64,000 nucleotides of DNA from Hybos culiciformis (lineage: Eukaryota; Arthropoda; Insecta; Diptera; Hybotidae), in assembly GCA_964007475.1 (NCBI GenBank), contig OZ023275.1:33971381-34035380 (forward strand). Reading direction: 5' to 3'. Shown piece after piece: positions 13,801 through 25,649 of this stretch (within the stretch, counting starts at the first letter, position 1; every line of letters starts with the position of its first letter). The notes beneath the pieces were generated by a model, which searched no databases, was not told where the DNA came from, and saw only the letters and a list, made by a program, of their open reading frames with translations. The translations under genes were made by a program, and so were the position numbers.

Positions 13801-15292
13801 AAATTTATTTTTGTTTTTTGTTTACTAAATTCAAAATAATTTTTTTTTGATTTTGTTTATTTTTAATTTTTAAATTTCAAATCTATTAAAACTTTTCTTT
13901 TGTATCACATCTTCAAGTTAAAAAAAAAAACAAAAAAATATTGAAATTTTTTTAACGTTTTCAAAATGTTATTTTTTTTTTATTAATAATCCCTTGGTTT
14001 TTTTTATTATTATTATTTTCAGTAAATATTTTAATAACGGTTAATTTTTATTTTATATTTACTATATTTTTATCCTTCACCGTTGTGTTGTTTACACGTC
14101 GAAAGTCATAAAAACAATAAAAATAATTTCTATATTATATGTATGAAAAAATTTTCTTCAAATCTTCATGAATTTTTCACAAAAAAATTAAATTAACATG
14201 AAAATTAAATATAAAATCAAAATACAAAATAAATAAAAAAAATGTTTGTTTGGTTTAAAATATTTTGTTTGCTTTATTTTTATATAATAAATAAATTTTT
14301 TTTAAAACAACAACAAAATTAAATTAAATATTTAGCAGGTTGAAAAAATTTTCTTTGCAGTTTTCCAGGTTGGAAAAAAAAAAATTATTTAATTAATCTG
14401 TTATCAGATTATTATTTTCTAACTTGTTTTGTTATTTTTTGTAACTTAAAAGAATTTTATTTAAATAAAAATTTTCTTTTTCTTTTTAATTTATTTATTT
14501 TTATCAACAAAAAGAACGTGCGCTATGTTCAGTTGACGGTTAAGTTATGAAAAACTCTTAATAATATAATTTTCAATGTTTTTTTTCGTTTTATTTTTTC
14601 GTTATATTATGTGAAAACTTATTTCTGAAAGCTTTCAATAAGAATTTTTTTTTGTTCTAAGCTTTTTTTTTTTATACAAATAAATTTTTGTTGTTTTTTT
14701 TTTTCAAGATTTTAATCATTTTATTGAAAAGTAAAATTATAGTGAGAAATTTGTGAAAAAAAAAAAATTCATATGTTTTGTATATTGAATTTAATATATA
14801 AGCAGACTTTTCATCAGTAGAACACTGAAAAAAAAAAATATAAGCTTTTTGTTGAAAATACATACAACCGAAAAAAAAAAAAAAAATTCTATCTTACATC
14901 AATGAGAATTTCTTTTTTTTTTCGAGAAATAAGAGCGAGATAAAAAATTGGTCAACAAAGTATAAGTGAGTGGTTATTGTTAGCTTTAGTTTTTTTTTTC
15001 GTTGGTTATTTTTAATGAGAAGAAAATTTTTTAAATAACACAAAAAAAAAAAAAAACATTACGTTTATTTACTATTTTTATAAGTAGGTATATAGAGAAG
15101 AGGTTTTTTTTTTTTAATTTATTACAACCATTTTTGACGTATCTGTGTTGATGCTGGTGGTTTAAAAAAAAAAAAGAAAGCTTTTTTACTTTTTTTTTAT
15201 TTGTGTGTTAAGAGTACGAAAAAAAGAAAAAAAAAAAGAAAAATTAAATAAAAAAAAAAAAGAAAAATATTTTGAATAACATTAAAAAAGGT
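10870..15292. other. Homopolymer-rich noncoding DNA
   Basis: Dense poly(T) with some poly(A), particularly at 11.3-14.9 kb, including a TTTA-type simple tract near 12140-12175. All open frames here are dominated by Phe, Tyr, Leu and Lys and break on inspection. The two overlapping frames at 12.5-13.3 kb are of this kind and I do not regard them as genes. Confidence 0.5.
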
Positions 15293-15306
15293 CGTACACG
15301 TGTACG
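15293..15306. repeat. 14-bp perfect palindrome with CACGTG core
   Basis: CGTACACGTGTACG is its own reverse complement and contains the E-box CACGTG. It lies about 230 bp upstream of the candidate exon at 15536. It could be a bHLH-type binding site, but a chance palindrome cannot be excluded. Confidence 0.35.
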
Positions 15307-15535
15307 AGGCTGAATACAGTTTTTCATAATCGAGCTACTAGTGGTTAAAAAAAAAATTGTACTATATATATTGTACGTACAGAATGTTGTATCTCAAAAA
15401 AAATTTTGGAAATCTTCTGTGTGGGAATTGAATTTTTGGAGAAAACTTACATAATAAACTTTCATTTTTCTACTAAATTTTGATAATTTTATTTAAAATT
15501 ATTTTAATTTTATTTTCGCTTAAATTTTCTTTTAG

Positions 15536-15742
15536 GATTTTAATCGTTTGAAAAGTAGAACAGGACGTCAAATTTGTAACTTTTCTAAAAAGTATTCTCA
15601 AAAACATATTCAAAGAATTCTTTTTAAAAATCAATTTATTTCTTCGAAAAATAAAAAATTGGAATTTTGTGTTAAAAATTGTCTGAACTCCATTTTGACT
15701 AAGTTGAACACTTCAAAAGAAACAATAAAAAAAATTTCTTAA
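15536..15742 (+). CDS. Candidate terminal coding exon, unknown product
   Basis: A textbook acceptor (pyrimidine-rich tract ending TTCTTTTAG at 15535) opens directly into a phase-0 frame of 68 codons ending in TAA at 15740-15742. An AATAAA signal follows at 15779-15784, about 40 bp after the stop. The predicted peptide begins DFNRLKSRTGRQICNFSKKY and is Lys/Ser/Asn rich. It is less homopolymeric than the other frames in this region. The coincidence of acceptor, open frame and poly(A) signal is what supports it. I found no upstream exon and do not recognise the product. It may be the last exon of a gene with long introns, or chance. Confidence 0.3.
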   Translation, partial: DFNRLKSRTGRQICNFSKKYSQKHIQRILFKNQFISSKNKKLEFCVKNCLNSILTKLNTSKETIKKIS

Positions 15743-15799
15743 TATTCTTAATTTTCCATTAACTGGTAATTACGCCAAAATAAAATTGATTTTATGTTT

Positions 15800-18700
15800 A
15801 AAAAGAATTTAAACTTAGAAAGCTTTCATTTTTTTTTTAATAAAAGAACCCGTGCATTTTATTTCTATACTATTTTTTTTAATTCACGTAGGTACCTACA
15901 AAAAAAATTAAAGAGAAATATTATTTAGATAAAAAAAAGCTTAGTTTTTTTTTAAACTTTTTTTATGAAAATAATGAGTTAAAAAAATTCTATAAAAAAA
16001 AATTAAACAAAATAAATAAATTGCAACGATTTATTTTTTTTTTCCCCAAAGTTTTTTTTCTAGGGCACAAATAAAATTTAGAATTATTGTTGTTGTTGTT
16101 GTTGTGAGAATAGAGTATAATAAAAAAAATAAATTTTTAGATAGAGCGAAAGAGTTTGTTTTAGGGGGCAAGTGCAATATTTTTTATTGAAATTGACACA
16201 ATATCAGTTGTAGAGAAGTGTACATATAATAGATATTACTTTTATGTAGGTACAGAAAATTTGAATCCATTTTGAGGGTAGTAGGTAGGTTTATATACAT
16301 GTATCTTTTTTTTTTGGTTTTAAAAAAAAACATAGAGAGAGAAATTCATTTAAGTATATAAGAAAATAAATTTTTTTCGTGTAGGTGGGGATAAACATTT
16401 TATTTAGTGAGGTAGTACATGACGTCAATTGTGAAATTTTTTTTTTCTTTTGCATTTTGTAAATAAAGTAAAAAAAAAAAAAAATAACAAAAAAAAACAT
16501 GAAGGAAAATATACAGAGGACTAAACAAATATTATATTGGGTTTTAGAGAGAAAATGTTTTTCAATCATGACGTCATTGGTATTGACGTTTTTTGGAATT
16601 GTGTTTTATTTTTAATTTTTTTCATTTTTCAAATATGGCGTATGGAAAGTAAATATTTTTCTTTTTAAATGCTGAGCGAGTGCTTTTTATGTACATATGT
16701 TTTATGATTTTAATGTTGTTGGTTGGGCATTTTTTTTATTTTTTATTTTTTTTGGTTTTATATTTTGAGGCTTTTTTGGTATAAAAAAATAAAAAATAAA
16801 ATATATATTATTGGTTTTCGATGGTGTAAAAGTTTGGTATAGATAATGTATATATATTATAATTTATTTATTATATAATATATACATAGGTACAGGGATA
16901 CATTATATACAATATTATATTTTCTGCTTTTTTTTATTTTTTTTTCATTCTGTGTATTATTATTTTAACAGAAGAAAATTTGAAGAAAATTTCTATACAT
17001 ATGTATATCCAGAATAAAATACTATATAAAAATTATTTTAAGCTTTGACGGGATATTTTTACTTTTTTCCTATACAAAATTTTTAGATTACTTTTTGGTT
17101 TATATGGAAAGAGATATTAGTTTCTTTCTTACAAAATGATAGAAGAAGAATTTTTTGTAATATAAAGTAGGTAGGTGGCTACATTACATCATATATAAAA
17201 AAAATATATAATCAATTTCTGATGCTTTGTATACTCGTGAGATTTTATTTTTTTAATTAAGAAGTGGAATATGAATATTAATTTGAAATCAGCCAGTAAG
17301 GCAGAAGAAATAAATATTTAAAAAAATGTATAAAAATAATATTGGTCTAAAAAGTGAATGGAAAACTTAGAACAAATGATAAGATACATATTTGTGCGCT
17401 TAAGTTAGGTACTAGGAACTTTAAATTTCTTAAAATATTTGCCAATTAATTGATTATTAAGAACATATCGAAGCTTTGCGTGCAAAAAAATTGTTAAATA
17501 GTTAAAATTCAAGTATACCATAATTAGATGAAATAGTTTTCGATAGTGCATAATGCCAAAAATTTTCTCTGTCACAATCCCTTTCAAATTAAACCTATTT
17601 GCATAAATTTATACTTGTCCCTAACCCTAACCTATTCCACAAATTTTATTAAAAATATATATTTAATTTTTTTATTTTTAAATAAAATTTTAAATTCCAA
17701 AATTCGTGTCACAAAATTAATAAACACTTATGTATATAGAGCAAAGCTATTTTTATGCCTTTATCTGGCTATATATAAATAATCAGTTTTCCTCGCTCTC
17801 TACTTTGAAAAAAAAAAAAAAAAATATTTCCAAAAACTTTTTGAAATGGGATAGAGTTTTATTTTTTTTTGCATAATTTAATAATTTTATTTTAGATCTG
17901 ATGAGAACTTTGTATAAATAATAAATATAATTTTATATTTCAGTAGTGTACATAATGTGTGTAGATGAATAATTTTTAATCTTTCTTTTTTTTTTCTATT
18001 GTCAAATGTATGCTAGAACTGAGTTTTAAAGATATAAAATTAGAGAAAATAAAAATTTAATACAAGTTCAACAGCAAAATTGCATTGGCTCCGATAACAT
18101 TATATATTTTTTTTTATATTTTTCATCTTTCAAAAATTTTTATACATCTCATATTACTTTATTTTTCTTAATAAAAAATAAAAAAAATAAAATAAAAAAA
18201 ATGGGATAAATGAAAACTCAATATATGTGTATATAATATACAGAAAATGTGAGAGTAATTTAACTTTAACCCCTTTTATATACTTTAATATTATGTTAAA
18301 AAAAAAAAAAAGTTAAGGAGTTATTTGCTCCACATTTCTGTTATTATTGTTTTATATATATATATGTATATATCCAGCCAGAATAAAATCAGCTCTACTC
18401 ATACAGCTGTTCAATATCCTTTTTATTTACATACCAACAGCAGAGAAACACATAACTTTCACTACACATATAAAAAAAAATAAAATAAAAAAATATGCAA
18501 TTTATAATTTTTTTTTTTTTGAGGGGGGAAGGTAATGTTAAATTATAAAAATGGAAAGAGTGTATTACAAGGTTATTCGAGATTTTATTATTTGTAAGAG
18601 ATTTTCATAATAATGTGTATTATGTGTATTATAATATTAATATATGTTTAATGTATACATATATATATTTACAATTTACTGGTTTTCTTTTTTTTTTACA

Positions 18701-18880
18701 TAAATTGATAAAAGCATACTTTTTAAGGCTAGAATTTTAGAAATATAATATTATCAAAAGTCAAACTTTGTATTTTGAAAAATTGAAAATTTTTTTTTGA
18801 CTTTAAATATGTACACCCAAAAAAATATTTGGTAAAATGAGCACAAAAATTAACATCAAATGCCGTAAAAGTTCAGCTAA
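15800..18880. other. Noncoding, no recognised feature
   Basis: A/T-rich DNA with simple runs and a (TTG)n stretch near 16088. Two adjacent CCCTAA units occur at about 17621; they are too short to be a telomeric block. The open frames are low-complexity. Confidence 0.5.
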
Positions 18881-18884
18881 CCGA

Positions 18885-19105
18885 AAAGATTTAGATACAA
18901 GTTGATCAGAAGATTAGAGCCAAGGACTCAGACTATTATATGGATTTCAATGAGAATTTTTTTGAATTAAAGGGACTTTTAAAAAATATATTTATCTCTT
19001 GATTATGTCCAAGATATCTTAAAATTATAGTATTGTAAATCTAAACATTGAAAACGAGTCCCATATTTCATTTATGAGATACTGTTCTAGTTTTATATAA
19101 TTTAA
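18885..19105 (+). repeat. Dispersed repeat family A, fragment 2
   Basis: Carries CCAAGGACTC followed by ATGGATTTCAATGA, then about 70 bp later a block that includes CATTTATGAGATACTG. Both blocks and their order match the copies at 37.7, 55.1 and 57.3 kb. Orientation is the same as at 57.3 kb. The 5' part of the family is absent. Confidence 0.5.
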
Positions 19106-19109
19106 TATT

Positions 19110-20497
19110 ATTTTAATATGAATTTGCATAAAACTATTCATCGGATCTTTTCAAAAAAAAAATTTTGTTAAATAAATAATAGCATTTTAATGGAAATAAA
19201 ATTGAAATGTCTAAAAACAAACAAAAAAACAATAATTGTAAACGTCAATGTTGAAAAAAATTTATATATGTATTTACTCTTCTTCAATTGATTTTTCTTT
19301 TCAATTTATTTTTTGCTCTGATTGCATTTTTAACTTCACAATAATGACTTTTGTTTTTTTTTTTTGCAAATAAACTAAAAACATAAAAAAAAAATCTTTA
19401 ATTTATTTGTTAAATGAAATAAAAAAAAAAAATAAATATATATATATATATATATTATATATATTATATGTATTATATTAATGTATATACATATGAATCG
19501 AAATGTATATATAAAGATTGCAAAATATTTTTTTCAAATGAACTGATAAAATTGAATATAATGAAAACCATCAAATCAAGTACCCTTTTTGAAGGACTTT
19601 TCCTCATTTGAAAAAAAAAAAACAAAAAAAAAAAAAATGGAAAATATAAATAAAAAAAAAAAATTAAATAAAATTGCTGACCAATATCTATAAAATAATG
19701 GTAATTATTATTTTTTTTAGATATAAACATGGGTATACCCATATGCCAGAAGTATGCATTATACACAAGTATATTGTTGAGAAAGGCTGATGCTAGAAGG
19801 ATATAAATTTTTCCTATGATAATTTCTATAATCACCTTATTACACAGGATGTTTTAAACAGAGAGAAAAAAAACCGAGAATATTTTTTTTTTATTGAAAG
19901 TACCGACTAGGTCTTTATTTTTTTTTCTTAAAATTTTATTCATTTTTCCTTATTCTTTAGAATTTGTGTTTATTTTATTTAATTTTTTTTTTTTGTGTCT
20001 GTTAGAACGAAAATATTTAGATAAGAGGTTGGAAAAAGGAAAATAAGAAAAAAAAAACTTATTTATTTTTATGAGATAAAATTTTCTTTTCTATTTTTTT
20101 TTCTATAATATCGAAAGTTATAAAAATTATTGGGTACTTGAGATTTTTAATGGAATCTCCTATTTTTAATTTTTCTCGAACATTATCTATTTGAAGACAA
20201 AAAATTTTCCATTCTGAAAACTTTAATTTGGAAAAAGTTTTTTTTTTTATATTTTATTTTATTTAATTGCGTGTCTCTAATGCTTTTATATTTAATTTTT
20301 ATTTATATAAAAATTTATTTGAATTTTTCAACAGAAGAACTAATCTTCAGACTTTGGGATTTAATTCGCATATATATGATTTTTGACCTTGAAGATTGTG
20401 ATTAAATGTTGTTATTATCAAATTCCAAAATCCTCTAAATAATATCAAAAACTATACTTTCCACCTAATTGTCAGTTTTTTATGTATAACTTTCATA
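19110..20497. other. Noncoding with (AT)n tract
   Basis: A/T-rich DNA with a (TA)n microsatellite around 19435-19455. No coding or RNA feature is supported. The minus-strand frame at 19.5-19.8 kb is Phe/Ile/Tyr-rich and runs through an A tract. Confidence 0.5.
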
Positions 20498-20505
20498 CTT
20501 TACGG

Positions 20506-21148
20506 CAGCGGTGGTTCAAAAATATTTTTTTTTCTCGCGCCCTAGGCAATCTATTTGTGGCGCCCTCTCTACCAATGGAAACAGATATGTAAAGAAAATA
20601 ACCTTGCTCCATGAAATTGTTCTTAGTGAATTTAGGATAAAAAAATAGTAATAATATTAGTACATATAATGATATAATTATTTATTATTAAAAAAGTAAA
20701 ATGGTATGTATAATATTTAAAATGATAGGTATATATTTTTTTTTCTTATTTGATTGTCAATTTTTTTTTCTTATTTGATTGTCTACCTCGTTTTCCTGAT
20801 TAGAGTTCTTTTAACTTTGTTATTTTTATCTATGTAAATAATACAATAATCAGAATTCATTTGTTAATAATATATAATGTATATTAGAATACTTAACATA
20901 CTGTAACTTACATTTTTACATAACTCACAACAGTTTAACTTTTTTTTGAATATTTTGTTTTTATGTATAATTTTTAAAAAAGTAGCTTTAATTTTTCTCT
21001 TCAAATTTTTTGGCGCTCTCAACAGTTTATAAAAAATCGTATAACTAAATAAAATATCTTTTTATTTTTTCTCTCGTATTTTGGCGCCCTCCACAGTTTA
21101 GCGCCCTAGGCGACCGCCTAGGCTGCCTATATGGTAGAGCCACCCCTG
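20506..21148. mobile_element. Non-autonomous hAT-type transposon
   Basis: A 643-bp element bounded by perfect 8-bp target duplications CTTTACGG (20498-20505 and 21149-21156). The ends CAGCGGTGGTTC and GAGCCACCCCTG form 12-bp terminal inverted repeats with 10 matches. The 8-bp duplication with CAGNGGTGG termini is diagnostic of the hAT superfamily. A GCGCCCTAGGC motif recurs near both ends (20537-20547 and 21101-21111), and GGCGCCCTC repeats occur nearby. No transposase frame is present, so movement would need a source element elsewhere. A duplicated block with TTCTTATTTGATTGTC lies inside at about 20735-20785. The intact duplications suggest a fairly recent insertion. Confidence 0.92.
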
Positions 21149-21156
21149 CTTTACGG

Positions 21157-22550
21157 TTACGCATTTCATAACTCACACAAATGAAAATTCTAAAATTTTA
21201 ATTCAATGTATGTATTTATAAAAAGAATATATAATTCAAAGAAAAAATTAAAAATAAACTTCCTGGAAAATATGTTAAAAGATAATATGATTTTCATGTT
21301 GAGAAAATAATCGTAAAAGAAAATATTCTTTCCTTTTTTATCTCTTGAAAAAGAAAAATGTTGCCAAAAGAAAATAAATAAAAAAAAAAATTATAATTTC
21401 TCTAGATGCATTTTATAATTTTTTAAAACTTTATAGATTTTATTATTATAATTTTTCGTAAACATTTTTAACTTTTGCAATAAATTATTGTTTAAGTTTT
21501 ATCGAATATTCTAATATATGCTAAAATGTTCAATAAATTCTATAAAAAATTGTAAAGGTATTCGAAGAAAAACTATGCAAGTATGTGGTTAAGATTAGTT
21601 TCCAGAAGAGCAAAGCCAGCAAGTTGAAATAGTTCTGTTCACATTTTTAAAGATCTGCGATATACCAATGTTGCGTAAACTTCATAATATCGTCCGTATT
21701 GTACTGTATACCTACTAAGTCAAACTTTTTAAATAATAATTTTTGAACATTGTATTGAGAAAGATATTATTCTGTTTTATTAAAGCCTATGTTAAAATTT
21801 GGGATTAAATATTTTATTTTTCTTTTGATGCAGAGATTTCTTTTTTTATTTTTTTTTTAGTGTAAAAAAGATTGACTTAAGGGAAACATAATATTTTCTA
21901 TTACCCAAGAAAATTAAAATAAAAAACAAAAATATGTATAACAATATTATATATTTATGTTAAAATGCACATAAAAATAACAATAACAATAAAAATAAGG
22001 CAAAATTTTCGAAATAATTTTGTGTATTTTTTTTTTGTCTAAAATTTTAATAGAAACTCTGTATATCTAAATAATAATTTGAAAAAAACGAAATTACACA
22101 TTTCACATCGTTGCTAGTTATTTTTTATTTATTTTTTTTTGTATTTGTATTAACTTTCTTGTCATTTAAAATAACATGGCATTTGTAGCGTACCAATCAA
22201 TGTAATATGTAAATTGTAAATTTACAATGTTTTGTATATTTCGTTTCTATACATTTATTTTGAATGAGTTTAAAATGTGCTAAGCCAATATATTGGAGAT
22301 ATTTAAAAATAAAATATTATAATATCAGCTTTCCATTTCATTTGTCAACTGCACTATTAAATAAATAAAGAAATTTATATTTACTACTATAAACTCTTTT
22401 GAACACATAAACAAGTTAAAATTCTTTATTATTACATTAATGTAAAAATGTTAAAAAAAAATACTTTACTATAAATTTATATCATAGTCCTTGTAGACAC
22501 TATATATATTTATATATATCAAAGAGGAAAGATATAAAATTTTTGGTTTT
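21157..22550. other. Noncoding, no confident feature
   Basis: A/T-rich. A short protein-like frame of 26 codons at 21552-21632 (plus) is noted and not called because it has an in-frame stop immediately upstream and no clear acceptor. A small AT palindrome (TTGTAAATTTACAA) lies near 22220. Confidence 0.45.
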
Positions 22551-22605
22551 TTAATTATGTTTTTAAATTATGTTTTTAAATTATATTTTTAAATTATATT
22601 TTTTT
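22551..22605. repeat. 15-bp tandem repeat, about four units
   Basis: Successive units of the type AATTATGTTTTTAAA with G/A variation follow one another without interruption. Confidence 0.7.
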
Positions 22606-22634
22606 AATCAAGACAAAAATATTGAAACCTTAAT

Positions 22635-22910
22635 TCATACAATAAAATGAAAAAAAAAAAAAAAAAATAAAATAAAATTATATTCTGGATTTATTTTCAA
22701 GGAACAAAAAACAATGTTTTTCCACATAAATTTTCCGGCATCTAAAATCCGAACGGAAAAATAAATAAATTCCATTATTGCAATTCCCAACCAGTAAAGA
22801 AGCCTTTTTATAAAATATAAAATACGAAAAATGGAAATTTTCATTATAACTTTTGTAATATCACAAGAATCTGGAAGTTTGAAATATTTGTTTTCTTTCC
22901 TTGAAAACAT
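22635..22910 (-). CDS. Small open frame, doubtful
   Basis: From the ATG at 22908-22910 (complement) a frame of about 91 codons runs to 22635. Its first two thirds are less repetitive than neighbouring frames: FKLPDSCDITKVIMKISIF, then a hydrophobic stretch and a KINPEYNF motif. The last residues come from an A run and are low-complexity. The opposite strand is also open over much of the same interval, which weakens the case. No family is recognised. It may be an exon, a relic or chance. Confidence 0.15.
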   Translation of the reverse strand: MFSRKENKYFKLPDSCDITKVIMKISIFRILYFIKRLLYWLGIAIMEFIYFSVRILDAGKFMWKNIVFCSLKINPEYNFILFFFFFFHFIV

Positions 22911-23039
22911 TTTAGTAAAAAAATTTTTCAAAAATAATATTGAATTTGATATTTTGTTAGTCGGACAACTTCAAATGAAAAGTTTCAAAAAAAAAAAATG
23001 TGTACAAAAGAAAGCATAATAAAATTTTGAGTTTAGCTG

Positions 23040-24560
23040 AAAAAAAAAAAATAAATAAATAAAATATGTATCTTTTTGTATGTGTTGTTTTATAACTTAA
23101 TATCTTCTCAAAATAGCTTCTAGTTGTAACTTCATTCTACTTACTTTTAATATCAGATCATATTAAAATAATAAAAAAAAAATACAATTTTATAATTCCG
23201 TAGAGAAGAATTTGACATAAATCTATGTACTTCCGTAAAATAATAATTTACATAAATTTGCATAAATTTTCTATGATTTAGTAATTATTATTACAAAATG
23301 ACATATGTGCTTGAACACATGTATAAGGCAAAATTGTACAATAAAACACATAAAAAAAAACATTAAAACTAAATATCAACAACTGAAGTTTAGTACCTCG
23401 TATGAGATATGTTTTCAGAAAAACCTCTAAAGTTCTTCATCATTCTAAGTACTATACATTAGTCCAGAATATCATTGTTAGATGATTGACAGGACAAGTT
23501 TTTCTCTTTTAAAAAATTTTAATATTTAGAATGTTAGCAATTTGACATATTTTCCGTCAATAATGTGTTTTTTTTACCATCATAAGAAGTTGTATACTAA
23601 AATAAATATAAATCATATAATTTCCACGACATGTGTACGCTTGTATGTTATACAAATGTTTCTTTCTGTAGGTTTTTTTTTTTCGTGTTTTTTTTTTTTT
23701 GGATTATCTTACAGAAAAAAGGTTATACCCTATTATTATCACAAGAATTTTCCTTTTTTAAGCATTGAAATGAAAAGATAAAAAAAAAAATTATATTTTT
23801 TTTTTGTCATTCAAAATCTATGACATTGCTGACATTGTTGAAGGTCAATAACAAAAGCCATCAAACAATTTTTATTAAAAAAAAATAAGAATAATAATAA
23901 TAATAATAATAAATAATTTTTTTAACCATCATGTTCGCTTTTATTTTTTTTTTGCTGCTTTTGCTTTTGTATTCGAGTATGTTCTTATTCTGTTTCTGTA
24001 TTTTCTTTTAATTTTTTTTTCTCATGAAAGCTAAAAAAAAAAAAACACGAAATTTTCTCCCCTTAGAGGAAAATTAAATATATAAAAAAAAAAAAAATAT
24101 TCAAAGAAGAAGAATTTTAATGGAATTCATCACTTTTCCTTTTTTTTTTGGTGAAACAAAAAAAAAAAAACACAAAAATTATTCTTTACTTAAACGTAAA
24201 TATATGAAAAATTATTATATTATTTCAAAGGACAAAAATATTGCATTTTCATTTAGTAAGGAAAAAAAAAAACAAACATAAATTTATATTTTAACTTCTA
24301 TACATACATTATATGTACATATATATAATTAAGGACATTTTGTTATTTTTATCGTGGCTGATGGCTGCTAGATTTTCCATCTAAATTTTTTTTGAATTTT
24401 AATTTTTTTTTTGTAAAACCATAAAATGAATTGTAATGAACAAGAATAACATTAAATGGATCATGTTTTAAGAATATTATGTTGGTTTTTGTTTTATTTT
24501 TAATTTTTTTGTATTCATAGGGTGGGAAGGGAATGTATTTTTAATTTATTTGATTTTATT
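23040..24560. other. Noncoding with (AAT)n tract
   Basis: A/T-rich sequence with a trinucleotide tract at 23891-23912 and many A/T runs. No gene is supported. Confidence 0.5.
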
Positions 24561-24567
24561 TATTTTT

Positions 24568-24699
24568 TTGACAATTTTACTGTTGTTCTGCGGAGAGATA
24601 AATCGTACACAGGCTGTGTTTAGATGTCACTGGGAACGTCATGCCTTAAGCTGTGTAATTGAAGATACAAGATACAACTTCCAACTACAACTATATTAA
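24568..24699 (+). CDS. Candidate coding segment, unknown product
   Basis: A 132-bp open stretch with locally raised GC content, ending in TAA at 24697-24699. Its translation is unusually balanced for this window, with the core FCGEINRTQAVFRCHWERHA and then a segment containing CVIEDTRYNF. The other five frames are closed early across the island. There is no ATG, so it could only be an internal or terminal exon fragment. Possible acceptors exist (for example the AG before 24612), but none is strong. It could also be a decayed coding relic of a mobile element. Confidence 0.22.
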   Translation: MTILLLFCGEINRTQAVFRCHWERHALSCVIEDTRYNFQLQLY

Positions 24700-25341
24700 C
24701 GTATTTTGATTTTTAGATAATTTTCATTCCTATTTTGTTTTACAATTCGCCAATGTGAAATTTAATTGTAGCTGTCAACAAAATTGGAAAATTTCTAATT
24801 TATCGATAAAGTTGCTTGTATGCACTACAATTGTGTCCATTCTCACATAAATATACGGTGTGCATTTTTTTTAACAGTTTTTTGTATCTTGAATCTCTAA
24901 TTGTGTTTATATACCTTTACTAGTAAGTTCATTAAAAACTGATGAGTGATGACTAAAACCTTTGGATACTGAGAAGTTATTTTTACCTCAAAAGACTGGT
25001 GAAAAATAGTCCTGAAAATTTTTAAAAATTAAAAGTAAGTGTATACCTAATTGCAAACAAAAACAAAACACTGACAATTCTCATTTGAACTTTTATGATG
25101 TTTAAAAAATCATGAATTTTTGCAATCAATTATGTTGAATGTTTTTTTCATATAATTTTATTTATTTTTTTTTTATGTTTAAATTCTACGCAGTTTCAAG
25201 CTCAAAATTAAAAATAAAATAAATGTAGGTTAATGGTTATTTTTATTTTTTTACACTTTTATTTTTTTTTTTAATTTTCCACATCTGAGGAAAAGGAGAA
25301 AATTTATGTATCTATGTTTATTTTAATTGAATTTTGAAATT

Positions 25342-25640
25342 ATTTGAATTAGGAAAATTTGATAGATATTAAATTTTGTTTGCTTCAGGTTTGAAGGTTT
25401 GTCTTTATTATTCAGATATCTATTTGAATTGTACCGGGGAAAATTGTGGAAATTGACCATTTGAACATTTGAATTAGGAAAATTTGAGACTTTTCTTATT
25501 GCACACTTAAGGTTTAAAGATAGACTGCCTTTGTTATTTGGGATATTATCTAGTAGAAAAATGTGTATTGACTATTTTGATTTTAAAATAAGTTGATTAT
25601 TTGAATTACGAAGAGTCCTTGCAGTTTTTATTGGGGAAAG
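25342..25640. repeat. Degenerate tandem repeat, 125-132 bp units
   Basis: The anchor ATTTGAATTAGGAAAATTTGA-type sequence recurs at 25342 and 25467, with a degenerate start ATTTGAATTACGAA at 25599. Each anchor is followed by a similar order of blocks (AGGTTTGAAGG/AGGTTTAAAGA, TTTGTTATT/CTTTATTATT, GTGGAAATTGAC/GTGTATTGAC). This gives two full units and one partial. Confidence 0.65.
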
Positions 25641-25649
25641 GAAGAAATT

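Noticed and set aside
17621..17635. CCCTAACCCTAACC, telomere-like
   Set aside because: Only two units, with the same at about 59330. Insect telomeres usually use TTAGG, and two units occur easily by chance.
21552..21632. Plus-strand 26-codon protein-like frame (KVFEEKLCKYVVKISF)
   Set aside because: An in-frame stop lies just upstream, with no convincing acceptor and no start codon.
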